From contig NZ_JAQJZJ010000015.1 of the NCBI RefSeq assembly GCF_027988105.1, forward strand, positions 1 to 64,000: a DNA stretch of 64,000 bases, in the 5' to 3' direction. A model generated the notes under the pieces. That model did no database searches. It worked only from the letters and a program-made list of their open reading frames with translations, and was not told the DNA's origin. Origin of the DNA: Pseudomonas aestuarii (GTDB taxonomy: Bacteria; Pseudomonadota; Gammaproteobacteria; Pseudomonadales; Pseudomonadaceae). Shown piece by piece: positions 28,861 to 37,589 of the stretch (position 1 is the first letter of the stretch; the number at the start of each line of letters is the position of its first letter). A program made the position numbers and the translations under genes.

Positions 28861-28877
28861 AGCAGCTTGCGTGCCAA
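28861..28877 (-). promoter_or_regulatory. Sigma-54 promoter of the GMC/dehydrogenase operon
   Basis: Minus-strand TTGGCACGCAAGCTGCT has the -24 GG and -12 GC with exactly 10 bases between, nearly consensus at TGGCACG. It lies about 110 bases ahead of the first gene. An AcoR-type activator is encoded at the far end of the operon. Confidence 0.75.
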
Positions 28878-28950
28878 TGCTTTTAAGTGTTCTTAACCTG
28901 TTGTTTAGTAAAGGCTTTATAAGGTCTTTGGCGGCGCTCTCACGCGGCAC

Positions 28951-29001
28951 CGTAATGCGCCTGTAAAGCGAGATTCATTACAGTTGTAAAACATCTGTAA
29001 T
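28951..29001. promoter_or_regulatory. Probable activator-binding sites upstream of the operon
   Basis: TTACAGTTGTAA at 28978-28989, CTGTAAT at 28995-29001 and GTAATGCGCCTGTAA at about 28952-28966. These repeat the TTACAG/CTGTAA units found at 20599-20635 and sit 75-125 bases upstream of the sigma-54 promoter. The remaining DNA to 29241 shows no gene. Confidence 0.6.
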
Positions 29002-29241
29002 GGGGACGCCGGAGTGCGCGGAACAGGTAAGGCCCCTGACATGCGTTCGCGGTAAGGCGCAACTCCGTGCAGCGTAGCGTTCGGCTCTCAGTCGACTTCG
29101 CTATTGCTGGCTTTATTCCAGACGCTGCGCTCGTGCTCAACCGCCTTCGACGCGGCGCGTGAGCACGTTCATTACTCACCGTTTCGAGCGTAGGTTGTTG
29201 AGCAGTAATTGCGCCTGCCGGCCCGGATGCTTTCAACCTGG

Positions 29242-30198
29242 TTAGTTGCGGTTCAGCCCGCCTTGCAGGGCCAAGTCCCAGGGGGGGACTGGGCCGAAAC
29301 GGGCCTTGAGGAATTCCAGCAGCAGGCGGCTGCGCGAGCCGCTTTCGCGTTCCAGGCGCAGGGCGAAGATGCCGCTCGGTTCCGCTGCAGGCAGGCCTGC
29401 TTCGCAGAACAGTGGCAGCAACTCGCCGCGCAAAAGGTAGTCACTGATCAGCCAAGTCGGAAGATGGGCGATGCCGAGGCCGGCGAGGGCGCCGAACAGC
29501 AAGGTTTCGGCGTTGTTGGCGGTCAGGCGTAGGCGTTTCGGTCGGTAGATCTGCAGCTTGCCATCGACGTCGAAACGCCAGGCATAGGGTGGCGCCAGGC
29601 TATCCCAGTCAAGGCCGTCGTGCTCGAGCAGTTCGCTGGGCGCGCGCGGCACGCCGTGTCGTGCCAGGTAATCCGGGCTGGCGCAGACTATCCGCACCAG
29701 CGGCGCCAAAGCGGTGGCGACCAGGCGGGTGTCGGCCAGCGGGCCGATGCGCAGCACCAGGTCGACCTCGCCGAGGTGCGCGCCGTGCAGGTCGGTGAAG
29801 CTGTCGATCAGGCGCAGTTGCACGTCCAGCCCCGGATAGGCAACGAGAAATTCGGCAATCGCCGGTGCCAGGTGGCGCCTGCCGAAAGGCGCGGGCGCGT
29901 CGATGCGGATCAAGCCCTCCGGCGCGCTGCTCAGCGATACGGCCTCCGCACGGGCCAGATGCAGCTCCGCGAGGATGCGTCGGGCCCGTTCGGCGAAGGC
30001 CAGCCCGGCCGGAGTGGCGCGTACTGCGTGAGTGCTGCGGCTGAACAGGCTGCTGCCGAGCGAGCGTTCCAGGGCATCGATGCGCCTGGCCACGGCAGAA
30101 GGGGTGAGCGGGTGGCGCCGGGCGGCGGCGGAGAAACTGCCGCTTTCCAGCACGTCGAGAAACAGGCTGAGTTGGTCGGTGAGGGCGTCGGGGTTCAT
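29242..30198 (-). CDS. LysR-family transcriptional regulator
   Basis: 318 residues. An N-terminal winged HTH (about 5-62: FLDVLESGSFSAAARR, then LTPSAVARRIDALERSLG) is followed by a LysR substrate-binding domain (about 90-300) of the DsdC/CrgA-like group (GLIRIDAPAPFGRRHLAPAI). It diverges from the TauE-type exporter over about 105 bases and is the likely regulator of that gene. The effector is unknown. Confidence 0.9.
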   Translation of the reverse strand: MNPDALTDQLSLFLDVLESGSFSAAARRHPLTPSAVARRIDALERSLGSSLFSRSTHAVRATPAGLAFAERARRILAELHLARAEAVSLSSAPEGLIRIDAPAPFGRRHLAPAIAEFLVAYPGLDVQLRLIDSFTDLHGAHLGEVDLVLRIGPLADTRLVATALAPLVRIVCASPDYLARHGVPRAPSELLEHDGLDWDSLAPPYAWRFDVDGKLQIYRPKRLRLTANNAETLLFGALAGLGIAHLPTWLISDYLLRGELLPLFCEAGLPAAEPSGIFALRLERESGSRSRLLLEFLKARFGPVPPWDLALQGGLNRN

Positions 30199-30302
30199 GT
30201 GTGGCTCGCTTGTGCGTGATCAGCACAGCCATTGTGCGCTGCTGTGCGTTTACGGACCAGTACTGGCTGGCTAGCATGCGCAGGACGCCAATGGAGCCAC
30301 CG

Positions 30303-31058
30303 ATGAACCCGATCGACTTTGCCCTGAATCTGCTCCTCGGTGTGTTGCTGGGTACGCTGGGCGGCCTGTTCGGCATCGGCGGTGGCCTGATTGCGATTCC
30401 GGCCTTGGGCGTGCTGTTCGGCCTGGATCAGCAGTTGGCCCAGGGTACGGCCCTGGTGATGGTGGTGCCGAACGTGCTGCTGGCGCTGTGGCGCTATCAC
30501 CAGCGCAACCGCATCGACCTGCGTCATGCGCTGACCCTGGCGCTCAGCGGTTTCTGCTGTGCCTGGCTCGGGGCGGGTTGGGCGGTGACGCTGAATGCCG
30601 AACGCATGCGCCTGGCCTTCGTCGGTTTTCTGTTGGCGCTGGCGCTCTACAACCTGTCGCGGGTGTATTGGCGTCCTGCCGCAGGCAGTAGCGAACTCGG
30701 CCACCCCTGGCCCTGGCTGGCGGCGCTGGGCAGTGGTGCCGGTTTGCTCGGCGGCCTGTTCGGGGTCGGTGGCGCGGTGTTGGCCACGCCGGTATTGACC
30801 AGTGTGTTCGGCACGACTCAGGTCGTCGCCCAAGGCCTGGCATTGGCGCTGGCGGCGCCCAGTACCGGCGTGACCTTGGTCACCTATGCGCTGCACGACC
30901 ATGTCGACTGGGGGTTGGCGCTGCCCCTGGCAATTGGCGGGCTGCTTAGCATCAGTTGGGGCGTGCGGCTGGCTCACGCCTTGCCCGAACGGCAGTTGCG
31001 CGCGCTGTTCGCCGCTTTCCTGCTGCTCTGCGCGCTGCTGCTCGGATTTAAAGCCTGA
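30303..31058 (+). CDS. TauE/SafE-type (TSUP) membrane transporter
   Basis: 251 residues from the ATG at 30303 with GGAG ahead. Two repeated four-helix halves each open with the family glycine motif: LGGLFGIGGGLIAIPALG near residue 15 and LGGLFGVGGAVLATPVL near residue 150. Members export sulfite, sulfonates or other small organic anions; the substrate here is open. Its last 11 bases overlap the 3' end of the convergent LysR gene. Confidence 0.88.
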   Translation: MNPIDFALNLLLGVLLGTLGGLFGIGGGLIAIPALGVLFGLDQQLAQGTALVMVVPNVLLALWRYHQRNRIDLRHALTLALSGFCCAWLGAGWAVTLNAERMRLAFVGFLLALALYNLSRVYWRPAAGSSELGHPWPWLAALGSGAGLLGGLFGVGGAVLATPVLTSVFGTTQVVAQGLALALAAPSTGVTLVTYALHDHVDWGLALPLAIGGLLSISWGVRLAHALPERQLRALFAAFLLLCALLLGFKA

Positions 31059-31902
31059 AGCCTTCGACGATGTGCTCGGCCAGGGTTTCGGTTACCGGCG
31101 ACTGGCTGTGGGAGTTACGCAGCAGCACGATGCTTGCCGAGGGCATGGCCGGCAGGCCTTCCGCCTCGCCGATGATGCGCATGTCCGGGGGGATCAGGCT
31201 CTGCAACTGCGCGGTGATCGCCAGACCGGCGCTGACTACCGCCATGATCGCCGAGAGGCTGGGGCTGGTATAGGCGATGCGGTAGGGGCGTTCCATGGCG
31301 TCCAGCGCATTACAGGCCCAGGAGCGGCAGAAGCACTGGGCGTTGAACATCGCCAGCGGCAGTGGCTCCTGCTCGTGTGGGCTAAAACCCTGGGCCTCGG
31401 CCCAGACCACGCGCTCCTGGCGTAACAGCTGGCCGATTTCGGTACCCGGCTCGCGGGTGACGATGGTCAGGTCCAGGTCCTGGCGTTGCAGCAACTGGAA
31501 CGACGGCTCGCAGTGCAGTTCCACCTGTACCAGCGGGTAGGCCTGGGCGAAGCGCGAGAGAATCCCTGGCATGAAACGCATCACATAGTCATCCGGGGTG
31601 CCGATGCGCACCGAGCCGACCATGTGCGGTTCGCGCAGGGTGTTCATCACCTCGCCGTGCAGCTTGAGGATGCGCCGGGCGTAACCGAGCAGTACCTGGC
31701 CTTCGGCGGTCAGGCTGAGTTGGCGGCCGTCGCGCTGGAACAGCGGGCGCTGCACCACGTCTTCCTCCAGGCGTTTCATCTGCATGCTGACCGCGGACTG
31801 GGTGCGGTTGACCATCTCGGCGGCTCGGGTAAAACCGCCGTTATCGGCAATGGCGACAAAGGTACGCAGCAGCTCGCTGTCGATGCTCGGGTAATTGGCC
31901 AT
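31048..31902 (-). CDS. LysR-family transcriptional regulator
   Basis: 284 residues. The winged HTH at about 8-66 (LRTFVAIADNGGFTRAAEMV, then NRTQSAVSMQMKRLEE) is of the LrhA/HexA-like class. The effector domain runs from about 92. It is divergent from the DUF1127 gene over about 100 bases, and that gene or the PhzF gene behind it may be its target. Confidence 0.9.
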   Translation of the reverse strand: MANYPSIDSELLRTFVAIADNGGFTRAAEMVNRTQSAVSMQMKRLEEDVVQRPLFQRDGRQLSLTAEGQVLLGYARRILKLHGEVMNTLREPHMVGSVRIGTPDDYVMRFMPGILSRFAQAYPLVQVELHCEPSFQLLQRQDLDLTIVTREPGTEIGQLLRQERVVWAEAQGFSPHEQEPLPLAMFNAQCFCRSWACNALDAMERPYRIAYTSPSLSAIMAVVSAGLAITAQLQSLIPPDMRIIGEAEGLPAMPSASIVLLRNSHSQSPVTETLAEHIVEGFRL

Positions 31903-31999
31903 TCATCAATCTCCGAGATGCAAGGCATAAGAAACATTCGTTGGATTGATCATAAGCCCAGCGCGAGACTGTCGCCAACCCCACAAGGAGGGCGACGAG

Positions 32000-32260
32000 A
32001 TGAAAGGTCAAAAGAGTAATGCACTGTTTAATCCGCTACCTCAGCGTGGCTTCAGTCTGAGTGCTCTTGCCCGTGCTGCATGGCTGCACCTCAGGCGTTG
32101 GCAGCAATTGGCTAAACAGCGTCGGCTGTTGGCTACGCTTAACGATGAGGCGCTCAAGGACATAGGGCTGAACCGTGGCGATGTGTTTCGCGAGACTGAG
32201 CGGCCATTCTGGGATGATCCATTGGCGAACACGATGAACTGCAACAAAGCGGAGTATTGA
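32000..32260 (+). CDS. DUF1127 small protein
   Basis: 86 residues from the ATG at 32000 (AAGGAGGG ahead). The C-terminal half carries the DUF1127 motif: RRLLATLNDEALKDIGLNRGDV. A basic Trp-rich segment comes first (WLHLRRWQQLAKQRR). Small DUF1127 proteins have been tied to RNA-related and phosphate/carbon regulation in alphaproteobacteria; the role here is unknown. The stop is one base ahead of the PhzF-family ATG, so the two are co-transcribed. Confidence 0.85.
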   Translation: MKGQKSNALFNPLPQRGFSLSALARAAWLHLRRWQQLAKQRRLLATLNDEALKDIGLNRGDVFRETERPFWDDPLANTMNCNKAEY

Positions 32261-32261
32261 G

Positions 32262-33140
32262 ATGCAAGTGCAGGTGCGGATTGTTAACGCTTTTGTCGAT
32301 GGCGGAAAAGGCGGCAATCCGGCCGGCGTGGTGCTGCAGGCCGACGCTTTGGATCGCCGGCACAAGCAGGCGATCGCCGCCCAGGTGGGCTTGTCGGAAA
32401 CCGCCTTCGTTTCCAGCTCAACCAGTGCGGCGTTCAAGCTGGAGTTCTTCACCCCCACGCGGCAGATCGCGCATTGTGGCCACGCAACGGTGGCCACGTT
32501 TTCTCTGCTGCGCCAGCTGGGCATGGTCGCTGACGGCTGGACCAGCAAGGAAACCATCGATGGCAACCGCGCCATCCTGATCCAGGCGGACATGGCGTTC
32601 ATGGAGCAGCGCGCGCCCGACTACCTCGACCTGAGCGATGACCCGGCCCTGCTTGCCGAGGTGTTGGCGGCCCTGGGTAGCGATCCCGGGCAACTGCTGC
32701 CTGGTGTTTGGCCGGTGCGCGTGAGTACCGGCGGCGCTTTTGTTGTCATTCCACTGGTGGATGAGGTGCAGGTGCATGCCCTGCATCCCGATCAGGCGGC
32801 ATTGGCGCGCCTCAGCGAGCGACTCGATCTTATCGGCTTCTATGCCTTCTCCCGACAGACGCGGCATCCGGGCCGGGCGGCAGGCGCGCGCATGTTCGCG
32901 CCGCGCTACGGCATCGACGAAGAGTCCGCCACCGGCATGGCGGCAGGGCCGTTGGCCTGTTTCCTCCATGACCGCATGCAGTTGCCGGGCTCACGCCTGC
33001 TGATCGAGCAGGGTTACCTGATGCAACCGCCATCGCCCAGTGTGATCACCGTCGACCTGCAACTGGCGCAGGGGCGCATCGAACGCCTGCTGGCCGGCGG
33101 CCAGGCACAGACGATGCATGAGCTGACCCTGGTGCTATGA
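32262..33140 (+). CDS. PhzF-family isomerase/epimerase-like protein
   Basis: 292 residues, duplicated diaminopimelate-epimerase-like fold. PhzF marks: VNAFVDGGKGGNPAGVVL, GLSETAFV with the conserved Glu, EFFTPTRQIAHCGHATVATF, and MFAPRYGIDEESATGMAAGPLACFL in the second half. The family includes the phenazine isomerase PhzF, but there are no other phenazine genes here, so this is the broad housekeeping PhzF/YddE type of unknown substrate. Confidence 0.88.
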   Translation: MQVQVRIVNAFVDGGKGGNPAGVVLQADALDRRHKQAIAAQVGLSETAFVSSSTSAAFKLEFFTPTRQIAHCGHATVATFSLLRQLGMVADGWTSKETIDGNRAILIQADMAFMEQRAPDYLDLSDDPALLAEVLAALGSDPGQLLPGVWPVRVSTGGAFVVIPLVDEVQVHALHPDQAALARLSERLDLIGFYAFSRQTRHPGRAAGARMFAPRYGIDEESATGMAAGPLACFLHDRMQLPGSRLLIEQGYLMQPPSPSVITVDLQLAQGRIERLLAGGQAQTMHELTLVL

Positions 33141-33285
33141 CTCCGGGCCAGTGCCCGTCAGGGTGGCAGGGCATGGTGGCCGGGTTCATCGCGCGACCTA
33201 TGGATAGGCGAGGGCAGTGGATCGGCAACAGGCTGTGGCTTCCGCTACAATATGCGCCGAATTCGATTTGCCTGAGAGCCCGCCC

Positions 33286-33984
33286 ATGTCCGCTTGCCAG
33301 ACCCCGATCATCGTTGCCTTGGATTTCCCGACCCGTGATGCTGCTCTGGCGCTGGCCGAACGGCTCGATCCCAAGCAGTGTCGGGTCAAGGTCGGCAAGG
33401 AGCTGTTCACCCGTTGCGGCCCGGAGATCGTCGGCGCGCTGACGGACAAGGGCTTCGAGGTGTTCCTCGACCTGAAATTCCACGATATTCCCAACACCAC
33501 GGCGATGGCGGTCAAGGCGGCTGCCGAACTGGGCGTGTGGATGGTCAACGTGCACTGCTCGGGTGGCCTGCGCATGATGGCGGCCTGCCGCGAGACCCTG
33601 GATGCCCTGAGCGGAGCCACGCCGCTGTTGATCGGCGTGACCGTGCTGACCAGCATGGAACGTGAGGATCTGGCCGGCATCGGCCTGGATATCGAACCCC
33701 AGGCGCAAGTCCTGCGTCTGGCGGGTCTGGCCGCGCAAGCCGGGCTGGATGGCCTGGTGTGTTCCGCCCAGGAAGCCCAGGCGTTGAAGGCCGCTTATCC
33801 GGCATTGCAGCTGGTCACGCCCGGCATTCGTCCGGCAGGCAGTGCCCAGGACGATCAACGGCGTATTCTGACTCCACGCCAGGCGCTGGATGTCGGTTCC
33901 GATTATCTGGTCATCGGCCGGCCGATCAGTCAGGCCAACGACCCTGCGCAGGCCTTGGCGGCGGTCGTGGCCGAGCTGACCTGA
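33286..33984 (+). CDS. pyrF: Orotidine 5'-phosphate decarboxylase
   Basis: 232 residues from the ATG at 33286. Last step of UMP synthesis, orotidylate to UMP. The active-site array is complete: IVALDFPTRDAALAL, VKVGKELFTRCGP with the first Lys, and FLDLKFHDIPNTTAMAVKAA with the Asp-Lys-Asp triad. TPGIRPAG and DYLVIGRPISQANDP bind phosphate at the C-terminus. Typical length for the bacterial enzyme. It stands alone, 100 bases before queF. Confidence 0.96.
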   Translation: MSACQTPIIVALDFPTRDAALALAERLDPKQCRVKVGKELFTRCGPEIVGALTDKGFEVFLDLKFHDIPNTTAMAVKAAAELGVWMVNVHCSGGLRMMAACRETLDALSGATPLLIGVTVLTSMEREDLAGIGLDIEPQAQVLRLAGLAAQAGLDGLVCSAQEAQALKAAYPALQLVTPGIRPAGSAQDDQRRILTPRQALDVGSDYLVIGRPISQANDPAQALAAVVAELT

Positions 33985-34086
33985 AAGCGTGTGTAATGGC
34001 CCGCTGGCGGCGCTCAATAGCTTCACCAGCATTGAGCTCCGCCACGCGCTTATGCCCTGTTCCTTTTGACTAACCAGGTTTTTGCC

Positions 34087-34917
34087 ATGCATCCCGCCGC
34101 CGAAGATTCGCCACTGGGTAAATCCAGCGAATACATCGCTACCTATACGCCGTCGCTGCTGTTCCCGATTGCGCGCGCGGCCAAGTGGGCCGAGCTGGGC
34201 CTGACGGCCGAGACGCTGCCCTATCAGGGCGTGGATTTCTGGAACTGCTTCGAGCTGTCCTGGCTGTTGCCTTCCGGTAAGCCGGTGGTGGCCATCGGCG
34301 AGTTCGCCATACCGGCTGACTCACCGAATATCATCGAGTCGAAATCTTTCAAGCTGTACCTCAACTCGCTGAATCAGACGGTATTCAATGATGTGAGCGA
34401 ATTGCTCACGCTGCTGCAGCAGGACTTGTCAGCCGCCGCCGGCAAGCCGGTGGGCGTGCGCGTGCGCAGTTTGGCCGAAGTGACGAGCGAAGGCGTGGCG
34501 ACCTTGCCTGGACCGTGCATCGATGAGCTGGATGTGCTCATCAGCAACTATGCGCAGCCGCAGCCGGAGTTGCTGCGTTGCAAGCCGGAGTTGCTAGTCG
34601 AGGAAAGCCTGCACAGCCACCTGTTGAAGTCCAACTGCCCGGTCACCGGCCAGCCGGATTGGGGCAGCGTGGTGGTGCAGTACCGTGGTGCGGCGCTGGA
34701 TCACGCCAGTTTGCTGGCCTATCTGGTGAGCTTTCGCCAGCATGCGGATTTCCACGAGCAGTGCGTGGAGCGGATCTTTCTCGACTTGCAACACCTGCTC
34801 CAGCCCGAGTACCTGACGGTGTATGCCCGTTACGTACGTCGCGGCGGACTGGACATCAATCCCTATCGCAGTACGGCAGCAATAGCGCCGGACAACCGGC
34901 GCTTGGTGCGCCAGTAA
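34087..34917 (+). CDS. queF: NADPH-dependent 7-cyano-7-deazaguanine reductase QueF
   Basis: 276 residues from the ATG at 34087; a TTG seven codons earlier is possible but lacks homology support. Reduces preQ0 to preQ1 in queuosine synthesis. This is the long, two-domain (YqcD-type) enzyme. The catalytic Cys184 and Asp191 lie in LKSNCPVTGQPDWGSV, and the NADPH-binding QueF motif ESKSFKLYLNSLNQT is in the N-terminal half. The C-terminal VYARYVRRGGLDINPYRS is also typical. Confidence 0.96.
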   Translation: MHPAAEDSPLGKSSEYIATYTPSLLFPIARAAKWAELGLTAETLPYQGVDFWNCFELSWLLPSGKPVVAIGEFAIPADSPNIIESKSFKLYLNSLNQTVFNDVSELLTLLQQDLSAAAGKPVGVRVRSLAEVTSEGVATLPGPCIDELDVLISNYAQPQPELLRCKPELLVEESLHSHLLKSNCPVTGQPDWGSVVVQYRGAALDHASLLAYLVSFRQHADFHEQCVERIFLDLQHLLQPEYLTVYARYVRRGGLDINPYRSTAAIAPDNRRLVRQ

Positions 34918-34988
34918 GCGGGGAGGGGCAGCAAGCTGGGACGCCTCAACAAGAGTTTTAGCGCATCGGTACAGCTTGCTACTGTAAT

Positions 34989-35255
34989 TTAGATCCCCAT
35001 GTTGGCCAGGCTCTGCACGATGTTGCGCAAGGTGCCGGCAAGGGTCGGATGACTGGCTTCGAAGCGCTCCACGGCCAGGTTGACGCCGTCGATCAGGGTG
35101 GCATCTGGTGCGGCTGCTGCCTGGCGGGCCAGTTGGAGTTCGATTTCCTGGGTCAGGACAAATAGCGATGCTCGTTCTTCTTCAGTCAGTGGTGGCTCCT
35201 GAGCCAACTGATCGCGCAGCTCTTGCAGCTGTTGCTGCAGGCGGTTTGCAGGCAT
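34989..35255 (-). CDS. DUF4404 small helical protein
   Basis: 88 residues, predicted two long helices with coiled-coil character (LQQQLQELRDQLAQEPPLTEEER, then AVERFEASHPTLAGTLRNIV). This matches DUF4404, a small Pseudomonas family of unknown function found next to queF in PAO1 as I recall. AGGGAG precedes the start. Confidence 0.85.
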   Translation of the reverse strand: MPANRLQQQLQELRDQLAQEPPLTEEERASLFVLTQEIELQLARQAAAAPDATLIDGVNLAVERFEASHPTLAGTLRNIVQSLANMGI

Positions 35256-35488
35256 AAAACTCTCCCTTTATTGATAGGCAAAACATTGGCCACGCGCCTT
35301 CGCGAAGGCCCTTGCATGCCTGCTAGGGTAATCCAAGCGGCGCTGCTTTGCTTGCCCGGGATCAAATCTTCAGCTCTCTGCGCGAGAGCTATCGCCAGTT
35401 TGCTTCGCGGCATTTTGCTTCTATAGAGAGTCCGGCAATGACGCCTTGGCGCGCGGCCTGGATAGAAACGAGAGGTTGAACCAGCCGC

Positions 35489-36211
35489 TCAGGGTTTTTC
35501 CCCTTTTTGCCGGCGTGAGCCGAGGTCGACCAGGCAGGGGCCGAGTTCACTCAATTGATCGATTACCGCATGCACGCCGAGACGATACAGGGTCAAGGTC
35601 GCCTGGGTACGCAGGCGGTCGCGTTCGGCTGCGGCGAGGGCTTGCCAGTCTGCTGGCGCCTGGTTACAGAGTGGTCCGCAGGCCGCCAGGCCGATGGTCC
35701 ATAGCCCGGCATTGAGGCCGGCCTGGAGTAGGCGCGGTTCGCCACTGATCAATACGCAGCCATCGAGTTGCGCGACCTGCAAGCCCATCAGCGCCTGCCA
35801 GCAGGCGTCCGGCGCAGGCCAGGCGCGGCCGACTCTGCTCGGAGCGGCGACGAGCCAGTCGGGCAGTGGGGCTGCCAGGACGCTGCTGCTATCGCCCGGC
35901 AGCTCGTCGAGCCAGGCACAGGGCACATTCTGCAGATGCAGTTGTTGCAACTGCTCCAAGGCGCCCGGAGTGAGTTCGGCGTGCTCGCCGGCTGCTTCGC
36001 TCAACGCCCGCTCGAAGACCTGCCGTTCGTCGGCATCGGGCGCGCGGCCAAGCCGTTGCTCCAGGGCGCTTTTGGCCGGGTTGCTCTGTTCGTCGCCGTG
36101 CCCTGGATACAAGCGCTGCATGGCCGTAGGCAATGTGCGTGCCCCAAAGTCCACCAGGCAACCGGATAAACCAAAGAGCACCGCACTGAAGGCGGGTGGG
36201 GCGGTGGGCAT
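35489..36211 (-). CDS. HAD-superfamily protein, phosphonatase-like, nucleophile missing
   Basis: 240 residues from the ATG at 36211 (AAGGA eight bases ahead). It aligns by eye with phosphonoacetaldehyde hydrolase (PhnX): a start AVLFGLSGCLVDFGAR, then helical cap, DGCVLISGEPRLLQAGLNAGLWTIGL (motif IV-like) and CGPLCNQAPADW. The motif I Asp nucleophile is Gly (FGLSG instead of DWAG or DxDG), so phosphatase or phosphonatase activity is unlikely. No phosphonate genes are nearby. Probably a non-catalytic relative conserved between queF and mlaA. Confidence 0.75.
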   Translation of the reverse strand: MPTAPPAFSAVLFGLSGCLVDFGARTLPTAMQRLYPGHGDEQSNPAKSALEQRLGRAPDADERQVFERALSEAAGEHAELTPGALEQLQQLHLQNVPCAWLDELPGDSSSVLAAPLPDWLVAAPSRVGRAWPAPDACWQALMGLQVAQLDGCVLISGEPRLLQAGLNAGLWTIGLAACGPLCNQAPADWQALAAAERDRLRTQATLTLYRLGVHAVIDQLSELGPCLVDLGSRRQKGEKP

Positions 36212-36511
36212 ACTGGTCATCCTTGAATTGATAAGGCCCAGTCTGCTGGCTGTTTGTGACGATTAGATGAAGCCGTTGTGACGGTCGCCGTCAGCGGCCT
36301 CCGATCCCTCTGGCAGTGGTTTGCAGCTGACAAGCGGCGGCCATGACGACTGTCCATGCCCTGCCCAACGAGGCTGTGGACACTGTCGAGCATGTGTTTT
36401 TCCTGCACATTGCTGGCGCCCCTGCTGCCTATTTGGCTGCGTCAGGCTTTATACTGCTGGCCTCGATGGCTGCGTTGGGCCGGCCTACACTTTTCTCAAG
36501 GAGAGACCCTA

Positions 36512-37213
36512 ATGCCTGTAATCGGTGCGAATTGGATCGATCGTCTGGGCCGATTGTTTGCCTGCGCCAGCTTGGTACTGCTTCCATTGGTGGCTCAGGC
36601 TGCCGAAGAGGATCCTTGGGAAGGCTTCAATCGGGTGATCTTCCGCTTCAATGACACCCTCGACACCTATGCGCTGAAGCCTTTGGCGCAGGGCTATCAG
36701 GCGGTAACCCCGCAGTTTCTCGAGGACGGCGTGCATAACGTCTTTGGCAATATCGGCGACGTCGGCAATCTGGCCAACAACGTGCTGCAAGGCAAGCTGC
36801 ACGATGCCGGCGTGGACACCAGTCGGCTGATCTTCAACACCACTTTTGGCTTGTTGGGCTTCTTTGATGTGGCCAAGAAAATGGGCCTGCAGCGCAGCGA
36901 TGAGGACTTCGGTCAGACGTTCGGCGCCTGGGGGCTGGGCAGTGGGCCCTATGTGATGCTGCCGCTGCTCGGTCCGAGTACGGTGCGCGATACGTTCAGC
37001 AAAGTGCCGGACAGTCTGCTCCAGCCTTACCGGTACATGAACCATGTGCCGACGCGTAACCTCACGCGCGGTGTGGATGTCATCGATACCCGCGCCAGCC
37101 TGCTGTCGGCCGAGCGGCTGGTCAGTGGCGACAAGTACATTTTCATCCGTAACGCCTACCTGCAGAACCGTGAGTTCAAGGTGCGTGACGGCGATGTCGA
37201 GGACGACTTCTAG
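36512..37213 (+). CDS. mlaA: MlaA (VacJ) outer-membrane lipid asymmetry protein
   Basis: 233 residues from the ATG at 36512 with AAGGAGAG ahead. MlaA removes misplaced phospholipids from the outer leaflet and passes them to MlaC. Signal peptide at 1-32 (LVLLPLVAQA before AEEDPWEGFNR). The VacJ core is clear: NRVIFRFNDTLDTYALKPLA, FNTTFGLLGFFDVAKKMGL, EDFGQTFGAWGLGSGPYVML followed by PLLGPSTVRD. I see no lipobox Cys at the cleavage site, unlike E. coli MlaA. A strong terminator follows. Confidence 0.95.
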   Translation: MPVIGANWIDRLGRLFACASLVLLPLVAQAAEEDPWEGFNRVIFRFNDTLDTYALKPLAQGYQAVTPQFLEDGVHNVFGNIGDVGNLANNVLQGKLHDAGVDTSRLIFNTTFGLLGFFDVAKKMGLQRSDEDFGQTFGAWGLGSGPYVMLPLLGPSTVRDTFSKVPDSLLQPYRYMNHVPTRNLTRGVDVIDTRASLLSAERLVSGDKYIFIRNAYLQNREFKVRDGDVEDDF

Positions 37214-37239
37214 TCTTCCTGCGTTCAAGTAGTCCATGC

Positions 37240-37268
37240 AAAAAGGCGACCATCTCGGTCGCCTTTTT
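37240..37268. terminator. Strong bidirectional terminator
   Basis: A 12-base perfect stem (AAAAAGGCGACC with GGTCGCCTTTTT) and a 5-base loop, between the convergent mlaA and PilZ genes. The A and T runs let it serve both strands. Confidence 0.9.
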
Positions 37269-37289
37269 GCGTGTTGAGGCCTGCGCCTT

Positions 37290-37589
37290 TCAGCTCATCG
37301 ACAGAATAGCCAGGCCCAGGGTCTGGCGGCCATTGTCCAGGTCGCTGACGCGTACCACCTCGGCTTCGGCAATCAGCCCTTTGAGTTGATTATGGTCGGA
37401 GGCGATATGCACCTGGATCGTGTCGCCCATCTTCAGCGCACACTCGGCCTCGAGCTGCATGCCGGTACTCGACAAGTCGAGGCACAGTGCGGGAATTTCC
37501 TTTCCGGCATGCTGCAGGGTGACTGGTGCTTCCAGTCGCATGCGGATGTAATCGCGCTTTTCACTGTAGTCGTGATTACTTTGGCTCAT
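37290..37589 (-). CDS. PilZ-domain c-di-GMP binding protein
   Basis: 99 residues, a single PilZ domain. The ligand motifs are present: KRDYIRMRLEAP (RxxxR) at about residues 11-22 and LDLSSTGMQL (D/NxSxxG) at about 38-47. A small stand-alone adaptor that could relay c-di-GMP to a partner. Divergent from the RssB-like regulator gene. Confidence 0.92.
   Translation of the reverse strand: MSQSNHDYSEKRDYIRMRLEAPVTLQHAGKEIPALCLDLSSTGMQLEAECALKMGDTIQVHIASDHNQLKGLIAEAEVVRVSDLDNGRQTLGLAILSMS

Noticed and set aside
32262..33140. Possible phenazine biosynthesis because of the PhzF-like protein
   Set aside because: No other phz genes are nearby, and the PhzF/YddE family is widespread outside phenazine pathways.
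36343..36654. A small open frame overlapping the start of mlaA
   Set aside because: It runs out of phase across the mlaA signal peptide and has no ribosome site or family features.
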